From the NCBI RefSeq assembly GCF_019802345.1, contig NZ_JAINDZ010000005.1:120604-184603 (forward strand): DNA of 64,000 nt, written 5' to 3'. Below, in pieces: positions 58,536 through 64,000 of the stretch. The stretch comes from Methylosinus sp. Sm6. Lineage in GTDB: Bacteria; Pseudomonadota; Alphaproteobacteria; Rhizobiales; Beijerinckiaceae. Below the pieces are notes generated by a model, which worked only from the letters and a program-made list of their open reading frames with translations, did no database searches and had not been told where the DNA came from. The position numbers and the translations under genes were made by a program. Position 1 is the first letter of the stretch, and every line of letters starts with the position of its first letter.

Positions 58536-61500
58536 TCACGAGCACCCCGTGGTCGCCCCACAGGTCTCGCACTTCAGGCACGTCCCATTGCGCACCAGCG
58601 TGAAATTCGCGCATTCCGGACAGGCCTCGCCGACATAGCCCTTCATCCGCGCTTCGGCGCGCTTCTCCGCGGCGCTGTCCACATGCTTGGTCGGCGCGGT
58701 CCAGCCGAGCTGCGACAGCGGCTCCGCTTCCTCGGCCGGCGCGCTCTCGCGCAGCGCCGTCGCGCCGCCGCGCACCAGCATCAGCCGATCGGTCTTCGAG
58801 CGCAAAAGGCCCTTCGATACGACCGACGACGCATTCTCCGGCGCCTTGCCCTCATGCTCGCCCTTGCCGAGCACGTCATGGCCGATGTCGTCCGGCGACA
58901 CATGGGCGAGATCGTTGCGGCCGAGATAGGAGACGGCCAGTTCGCGGAACACATAGTCGATGATCGAGGTCGCGTTCTTGATCGCGTCATTGCCCTGCAC
59001 CGGCCCCGCCGGCTCGAAGCGGGTGAAGGTGAAGGCGTCGACATATTCCTCGAGCGGCACGCCATATTGCAGGCCGAGCGAGATGGCGATGGCGAAATTA
59101 TTCATCAGGCTGCGGAAGGCGGCGCCCTCCTTGTGCATGTCGACGAAGATTTCTCCGAGGCGCCCGTCGGCGTATTCGCCCGTGCGCAGATACACCTTGT
59201 GCCCGCCGACGGCGGCCTTCTGCGTATAGCCCTTGCGGCGATCGGGCAGTTTTTCACGCTCGCGCACCACATGATGCACGACGCGCTCGACGATGCGCTC
59301 GGCCACCGCCGCCGCGCGCGCGGGCGCATTGGCGGCGACGATCTCGTCGGCGATCTCCTCGGCCTCGTCCTCGGCGTCCGCGACGAGATGAGTCGAGAGC
59401 GGCTGCGACAGCTTGGAGCCGTCGCGATACAGCGCATTGGCCTTCAGCGCGAGGCGCCAGGAGAGCAGATAGGCCGCCTCGCAATCCTCGATCGAGGCGT
59501 CATTGGGCATGTTGATGGTCTTGGAGATCGCACCCGAGATGAAGGGCTGCGCCGCCGCCATCATGCGAATGTGGCTCTCCACCGAGAGATAGCGCTTGCC
59601 GAGCCGTCCGCACGGATTGGCGCAGTCGAACACCGGATAATGCTCGGGGGAAAGATGCGGCGCGCCTTCGAGCGTCATGGCGCCGCAGATGTGGATATTG
59701 GCCGCCTCGATCTCCTGGCGAGAAAATCCGAGATGCGTCAGCAGGTCGAAGCTCGCATCCTCCAGCGAGCTCGCCGGAACCTTCAGCGCCGAGACGAGGA
59801 AGTCGGGACCGAGCGTCCATTTGTTGAACACGAATTTGATGTCGAAGGCGGCGAGCAGGGCCTTCTCCACCGTCTCGATCTTCTCCTCGGTGAAGCCGCG
59901 CGCGCGCAGCGACGTCGTGTTGATCGCCGGCGCGTTGGACAGCGACGCATGGCCGACGGCATAGGCCTCGATCTCGGCGATCTGCGCCTCGCGATAGCCG
60001 AGCGCGCGCAGCGCCTCCGGCACGGCGCGGTTGACGATCTTCAGATAGCCGCCGCCGGCGAGCTTCTTGAATTTCACCAGCGCGAAATCGGGCTCGATGC
60101 CGGTGGTGTCGCAATCCATCACGAGGCCGATGGTGCCGGTCGGCGCGACGACGGACACTTGCGCATTGCGATAGCCATATTGCTCGCCGAGCGACAGCGC
60201 CTCGTCCCAGGCGCGCATGGCGCGGCCGATGAGCGCCTGCTCGGGGCAGGCGGCGTGATCGAGCGGCACGGGCGCCGTCGACAGCGCTTCATAGCCGGCG
60301 CGCTGTCCATGCGCGGCGCGGCGATGATTGCGGATGACGCGCAGCATGGCCTCGCGATTTTGCGCGAAGCAGTCGAAGGCGCCGCGCTCCTTGGCCATTT
60401 CCGCGGATGTGCGATAGGCGACGCCGGTCATGATCGCCGACAGCGCGCCGCAGAGCGCGCGGCCGGCGTCGCTGTCATAAGCGATGCCGCAGGACATCAG
60501 GAGGCCGCCGACATTGGCGTAGCCGAGGCCGAGCGTGCGATAGTCGTAAGAGAGCTGCGCGATCTCGCGCGAGGGGAACTGCGCCATCAGCACGGAAATT
60601 TCCAGCACGATGGTCCACAGCCGCGCGGCGTGCTCATAGGAATCGACATCGATGCGCTTGGTCTCGCCGTCGCGGAACTGCAGCAGGTTCAGCGAGGCGA
60701 GATTGCAGGCGGTGTCGTCCAAAAACATATATTCCGAGCACGGGTTCGACGCACGAATGGGGCCGCCTGCCGGGCAGGTGTGCCAGTCGTTGATCGTCGT
60801 GTGGAACTGAATGCCCGGATCGGCCGAGGCCCAGGCGGCGTAGCCGATCTTCTCCCACAATTCGCGCGCCTTCAGCGTCTTCGACACCTTGCCGTCGAGG
60901 CGGCGCGTCAGGCTCCAATCGCCGTCGCTCTCCACCGCCTTCAAAAACTCGTCGGAGACGCGCACGGTGTTGTTGGAGTTCTGGCCGGAGACGGTGAGAT
61001 AGGCCTCGCTGTCCCAATCCGTGTCATAGGTGTCGAAGGAAATGTCCTTATAGCCCTGACGCGCGAATTGAATGACGCGCTTGATGGAGTTCTCCGGAAC
61101 CTCGGCGCGGCGCGCGGCGCGGATCTCGCGCTTCAGCGCCGGATTCTTCTCGGGGTCGAAGCAGTCGAACGCCGGCCCCTCGCAATTGACGCAGGCGCGC
61201 ATCACCGCCTTGAGATGCTTCTTCACGATCTTGGAGCCGGCGACGAGCGAGGCGACCTTCTCCTCCTCCTTCACCTTCCATTCGATGAAGGCTTCGATAT
61301 CGGGATGGTCGACGTCGACCACCACCATCTTGGCCGCGCGTCGTGTGGTGCCGCCGGATTTGATGGCGCCGGCGGCGCGGTCGCCGATCTTCAGGAAGGA
61401 CATGAGGCCGGAGGAGGAGCCGCCGCCCGAGAGCTTCTCCTTCTCGCCGCGCAGCCGCGAGAAATTGGAGCCGGTGCCGGAGCCATATTTGAACAGCCGC

Positions 61501-62165
61501 GCCTCGCGCACCCACAGATCCATGATGCCGCCATCGTTGACGAGATCGTCCTCGACCGACTGGATGAAGCAGGCGTGCGGCTGCGGATGCTCGTAAGCGG
61601 TCTTGGACTTGGTCAGCTTGCCGGTGTGAAAATCGACATAGAAATGGCCCTGGCTGGGCCCGTCGATGCCATAGGCCCAATGGAGGCCGGTGTTGAACCA
61701 TTGCGGCGAGTTGGGCGCGGCCATCTGGCGCGCCAGCATGTAGCGCAATTCGTCCTGAAAGGCGGAGGCGTCCTCCTCCGTGTCGAAATAGCCGCCCTTC
61801 CAGCCCCAATAGGCCCAGGCCCCGGCGAGCCGGTCGAACACCTGCCGCGCCGAGGTCTCGGAGCTGTTGCGCTGATCCTTGGGCAGGGCCGCGAGCGCCT
61901 CCGAATCGGGCGCCGAGCGCCACAGGAAGCTCGGGACCTCATGCTCCTCGACGCGCTTCAGCTTCGCCGGCACGCCGGCCTTGCGGAAATATTTCTGCGC
62001 CAGCACGTCGATCGCCACCTGGCTCCAATCGGCGGGCGCGTCGATATCGTCGAGCTGGAACACCACCGAGCCGTCGGGATTGCGAATCTCGCTGCGCGCG
62101 GCGCGAAATTCGATGTCCGCATAGGGCGACTGTCCGGCTCTCGTGTAGCGTCGCTCGATCTTCAT
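58536..62165 (-). CDS. nrdJ: Vitamin B12-dependent (class II) ribonucleotide reductase
   Basis: 1209 residues, reduces ribonucleotides using adenosylcobalamin and no oxygen. Motifs: N-terminal [37 protein letters not shown], radical-site loop [40 protein letters not shown], and a C-terminal zinc ribbon [29 protein letters not shown] that shuttles reducing equivalents. Length is normal for the long class II type. NrdR-like boxes lie about 290 bases upstream; no cobalamin riboswitch was found. Confidence 0.97.
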   Translation of the reverse strand: MKIERRYTRAGQSPYADIEFRAARSEIRNPDGSVVFQLDDIDAPADWSQVAIDVLAQKYFRKAGVPAKLKRVEEHEVPSFLWRSAPDSEALAALPKDQRNSSETSARQVFDRLAGAWAYWGWKGGYFDTEEDASAFQDELRYMLARQMAAPNSPQWFNTGLHWAYGIDGPSQGHFYVDFHTGKLTKSKTAYEHPQPHACFIQSVEDDLVNDGGIMDLWVREARLFKYGSGTGSNFSRLRGEKEKLSGGGSSSGLMSFLKIGDRAAGAIKSGGTTRRAAKMVVVDVDHPDIEAFIEWKVKEEEKVASLVAGSKIVKKHLKAVMRACVNCEGPAFDCFDPEKNPALKREIRAARRAEVPENSIKRVIQFARQGYKDISFDTYDTDWDSEAYLTVSGQNSNNTVRVSDEFLKAVESDGDWSLTRRLDGKVSKTLKARELWEKIGYAAWASADPGIQFHTTINDWHTCPAGGPIRASNPCSEYMFLDDTACNLASLNLLQFRDGETKRIDVDSYEHAARLWTIVLEISVLMAQFPSREIAQLSYDYRTLGLGYANVGGLLMSCGIAYDSDAGRALCGALSAIMTGVAYRTSAEMAKERGAFDCFAQNREAMLRVIRNHRRAAHGQRAGYEALSTAPVPLDHAACPEQALIGRAMRAWDEALSLGEQYGYRNAQVSVVAPTGTIGLVMDCDTTGIEPDFALVKFKKLAGGGYLKIVNRAVPEALRALGYREAQIAEIEAYAVGHASLSNAPAINTTSLRARGFTEEKIETVEKALLAAFDIKFVFNKWTLGPDFLVSALKVPASSLEDASFDLLTHLGFSRQEIEAANIHICGAMTLEGAPHLSPEHYPVFDCANPCGRLGKRYLSVESHIRMMAAAQPFISGAISKTINMPNDASIEDCEAAYLLSWRLALKANALYRDGSKLSQPLSTHLVADAEDEAEEIADEIVAANAPARAAAVAERIVERVVHHVVREREKLPDRRKGYTQKAAVGGHKVYLRTGEYADGRLGEIFVDMHKEGAAFRSLMNNFAIAISLGLQYGVPLEEYVDAFTFTRFEPAGPVQGNDAIKNATSIIDYVFRELAVSYLGRNDLAHVSPDDIGHDVLGKGEHEGKAPENASSVVSKGLLRSKTDRLMLVRGGATALRESAPAEEAEPLSQLGWTAPTKHVDSAAEKRAEARMKGYVGEACPECANFTLVRNGTCLKCETCGATTGCS

Positions 62166-62707
62166 CGTCTCGAAGTCCTCGGGATGGGCGCGCGCAGCCG
62201 CGCGCTCGGCCGCGCAATAGCGGCCGCGCCGTTTGGATGATGGGGTGGAACTCTACGTTCTGAGGAAACGCAGGCACGCCGGCCGGTCGCGAGCGGGGGA
62301 GCGCCTGCGCGACGGGCCGCAGCGAAGGCGATCGAGCAGCCGAACGCCCCCCGCGAGGGGCGTGAATGCCGGCCACGTCGATAAACCGCCGCTGTGTCAT
62401 TGATTGACCCGCCGAGAGTGCGTCACTCTGTGAAGGACGTCAAGACGCTAACAACATATAGTGTGCCTAATTAACAATCAGACAATATGTTGCAAAATCC
62501 AGTGGATTATGGGGAGAAGCGGACGTGGGCTCGGCCACGGGGCTCGACGCCGCCGGGAGATTCGGCCTGCGCCCCGAATCGGGCGCCATTCACCTCTCGT
62601 TCACCATGTGCGCTCGCGCACGGCCGTCGGCGTGCGAGCGGCGCATGCTGCAAATGTCGAGACCACTTCTGGCGACGCAATCGATATTGAAAAAAGGAAT
62701 GGCGACG
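62166..62707. other. Long intergenic leader between nrdJ and a divergent gene
   Basis: About 540 bases. The part nearest nrdJ is GC-rich with short hairpins (around 62185-62230); a B12-box or the cobalamin-riboswitch core was looked for and not seen. The centre (62445-62500) is AT-rich and holds the two NrdR-like boxes. The right part shows no gene; the plus-strand gene probably starts at 62708. Confidence 0.6.
62451..62494. promoter_or_regulatory. Two NrdR-like boxes
   Basis: Box 1 at 62451-62464 is ACACTATATGTTGT on the minus strand; box 2 at 62482-62494 includes ACAATATGTTGC. Both resemble the NrdR consensus ACACWATATATWGTGT, and their centres are 30 bp apart, about three helical turns, as in known NrdR-controlled promoters. 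They would let dATP/ATP-sensing NrdR repress nrdJ, or the divergent gene. Confidence 0.6.
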
Positions 62708-63373
62708 ATGACCGATTCTCCCCAAAGCCTCTTCTCCACGGCCCGCAACGCCACCTTTCCGCTCACTCTCCTCGCGGCGGTCGCCTCTGCCGGCGTCTTC
62801 GCCTGCGCCAATCCGGACGTCGTGGCGATGCTGCTCAGCCGCGTCCAGACGGTGGAAGTCGGCGATGTGAAGATCGCGCTCGGCGATCAGGCGTTCAAGA
62901 TCAATTCGGATCTGCAGGTCAAGCAGCTCGGCCTGGAGGTCCAATCGAAGCTGACGCGGCTCGCCGCCGATCTCGGCCCGCGGGAGGTGGATCGTCTGCT
63001 GCACCTGCCCGAGCTCGACCGGAAGGCGCAAGGCGATCTCTATGTGCATTGCGAGTTCGAGCGCTCCACCGCCAACATGCGCTATTTCTCGGCCGTCGAT
63101 CACGGGCTCGCCGAAAGGGCGCTGGTCGCCATCGTCCCGCGCGCCGATCTCGCCGGGAAGCGCGAGACGCCCGATTTCGGGCGGGCGCTCGGCTGCTATC
63201 AGATGGAGCTGACCGAGGACGGCGCCGATGTGAAATCGCTGATCGTCTCGGAGCTGTCGCGGGTCTTCCACGGCGGCTTCGAGGGAGATTTCCAGAAAGC
63301 CGCGCCGAAGCGCGAGAACGCGAAGACCGCCGCCGCCCGCGCCGAGACAGGCGAGCGTCTCGCCGTGCGGTGA
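62708..63373 (+). CDS. Hypothetical membrane-anchored protein
   Basis: 221 residues from ATG 62708 (MTDSPQSLFSTARNATFPLT), chosen because AAGGA lies 9 bases upstream; ATG 62699 is too close to it. One membrane segment near residues 18-36 (FPLTLLAAVASAGVFACA), then a soluble domain: VEVGDVKIALGDQAFKINSD, LTRLAADLGPREVDRLLHLP, GRALGCYQMELTEDGADVKS. No family recognised. Divergent from nrdJ. Confidence 0.6.
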   Translation: MTDSPQSLFSTARNATFPLTLLAAVASAGVFACANPDVVAMLLSRVQTVEVGDVKIALGDQAFKINSDLQVKQLGLEVQSKLTRLAADLGPREVDRLLHLPELDRKAQGDLYVHCEFERSTANMRYFSAVDHGLAERALVAIVPRADLAGKRETPDFGRALGCYQMELTEDGADVKSLIVSELSRVFHGGFEGDFQKAAPKRENAKTAAARAETGERLAVR

Positions 63374-63537
63374 GGGGGGCGCCATCCACACCGTCAGCTG
63401 ATCTGCGTCACTGAAAATGAAACATGTCTGCGCCCCCCAGCCCTCCCTCGCTTCGCGACGCGAAGCGAGGGCTTCCGGCCTTCAATTCGGATGACGCAGG
63501 CCATTCGGTCGCGCTGTCGAGGTGAGCGCAGGAAGCC

Positions 63538-63720
63538 GTCATGGCCGGGCTCGTCCCGGCCATCCACGCCAAGCCGCGGAGACATCTGGGAAAAGCGCCT
63601 AGGATCTGCGGATTTCGCATTTCGTGGCAAGGCGCGGAACCGGTCGCCGCAACGGCGACGTCGCGTCTGAAATTGCGAGAAACCTCGGCGTTGCGGCGTG
63701 GATGGCCGGGACGAGCCCAC
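63538..63720. repeat. Inverted repeat of the 'MAGLVPAIH' type
   Basis: A 24-base arm at 63547-63570 (GGGCTCGTCCCGGCCATCCA then CGCC) is repeated exactly in reverse complement at 63695-63718, with 124 bases between. In one frame it reads ATGGCCGGGCTCGTCCCGGC, i.e. MAGLVPAIHA, a string well known from spurious ORFs in Hyphomicrobiales. The whole stretch 63374-63731 holds no other feature. Confidence 0.85.
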
Positions 63721-63731
63721 GGCTGTCCGGT

Positions 63732-64000
63732 TCAAGATAGGCATAGTATTATCTCGTATTGGCGTGGGTCCGGCTTGTTATTCGGCGTCGGCGCGCGCAT
63801 GTCGACGACGCTCTTGCGATGCATGAGGTTGGCTTTCACGAGTCTTGCGAGGTCGAGGAATCCGCGGCTATTCTTTTCGATGCTTTGCACGAGGCGCAGC
63901 AGCAAATGCGCGATGAGCGCGGTCGCGAGCTGGATGCGCACCGCGTTCTGCGAGCGGCCCACCAGCCGCTTGATGCGAAGCGTCTGCTTCATCAAGCGAA
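63732..64000 (-). CDS. IS4-like transposase, C-terminal end only in window
   Basis: From the window edge: RLMKQTLRIKRLVGRSQNAV, then RIQLATALIAHLLLRLVQSI and a tail ending EIILCLS. The pattern 'IKxxLRIKxFxGxSxNAVxxQIxxALIAxLLL' is the C-terminal part of IS4-family DDE transposases. The catalytic residues and the start lie beyond base 64000. A terminal inverted repeat could not be defined. It may be an intact insertion sequence or a fragment. Confidence 0.65.
   Translation of the reverse strand, partial: RLMKQTLRIKRLVGRSQNAVRIQLATALIAHLLLRLVQSIEKNSRGFLDLARLVKANLMHRKSVVDMRAPTPNNKPDPRQYEIILCLS

Noticed and set aside
58494..62240. A very long open frame (over 1200 codons) on the plus strand opposite nrdJ
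   Set aside because: It is the antisense shadow of a GC-rich gene with strong third-position bias; the minus strand encodes an unmistakable NrdJ.
62166..62450. Cobalamin riboswitch upstream of nrdJ
   Set aside because: Neither the B12 box nor the conserved core could be found on the minus strand.
63538..63720. Small ORFs reading MAGLVPAIH or DGRDEPGHD
   Set aside because: These strings arise from a dispersed palindrome and are well-known spurious predictions.

Overview
GC-rich DNA with alphaproteobacterial gene order: rplM-rpsI-(peptidase)-argC-ctaA, and nuoABCDEFGHIJKLMN-birA-rnj-mce-DUF1467 in the order typical of Hyphomicrobiales (Rhizobiales). The SmbP-like metal-binding protein, B12-dependent ribonucleotide reductase and oxalate decarboxylase fit a methylotroph such as Methylocystis or Methylosinus, but that genus-level guess is inference. 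No rRNA and no CRISPR array were seen. Two complete tRNAs are present (Pro-GGG and Lys-UUU).

Layout. 1-8.6 kb: accessory metabolism (TonB receptor fragment, secreted UTRA-fold protein, DUF4240 plus two tandem DUF6928-like paralogues, ruvB, SDR, Uma2-type nuclease, transglutaminase-like peptidase, bicupin oxalate decarboxylase). 8.7-15.2 kb: ribosomal operon rplM-rpsI, S9 peptidase, argC, heme A synthase, MerR regulator, tRNA-Pro. 15.2-25.4 kb: small and membrane proteins (SmbP-like, PAS, rhomboid, CBS, patatin, SbmA-like ABC transporter, rlmE, MFS exporter, DUF4336, ruvC). 25.67-28.23 kb: a decayed 2.5-kb island in the 3' end of tRNA-Lys, bounded by a 46-bp direct repeat. It holds an integrase remnant, an intact hicAB module with a visible operator, and a broken phage virion gene. 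28.3-46.2 kb: the core respiratory complex I operon with birA, rnj, mce and DUF1467 downstream, all on the minus strand. 46.4-55.7 kb: housekeeping genes (ATP12 chaperone, RluC-type pseudouridine synthase, crcB, PilZ, VOC, GNAT, radC, map, phosphoesterase, FMN glutamate-synthase-like protein). 55.7-58.5 kb: a cluster of toxin-antitoxin genes and wrecks (parD with broken parE, vapB with truncated vapC joined to a second broken parD, HEPN-MNT, ImmA/IrrE-type peptidase). 58.5-62.2 kb: nrdJ with NrdR-like boxes upstream. The window ends in a hypothetical membrane protein, a palindromic repeat and the C-terminal end of a transposase.

Most notable observations. (1) The ImmA/IrrE-type protein directly downstream of nrdJ ends in a 32-residue zinc ribbon that aligns without gaps to the C-terminal zinc ribbon of NrdJ, so the peptidase lies between two diverged copies of the nrdJ 3' end. 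(2) Several families of dispersed palindromes sit exactly at gene ends and supply stop codons, and one lies inside the parE toxin remnant. (3) The island at tRNA-Lys. (4) A 16-histidine insert in NuoL and a small coupled ORF between nuoF and nuoG.
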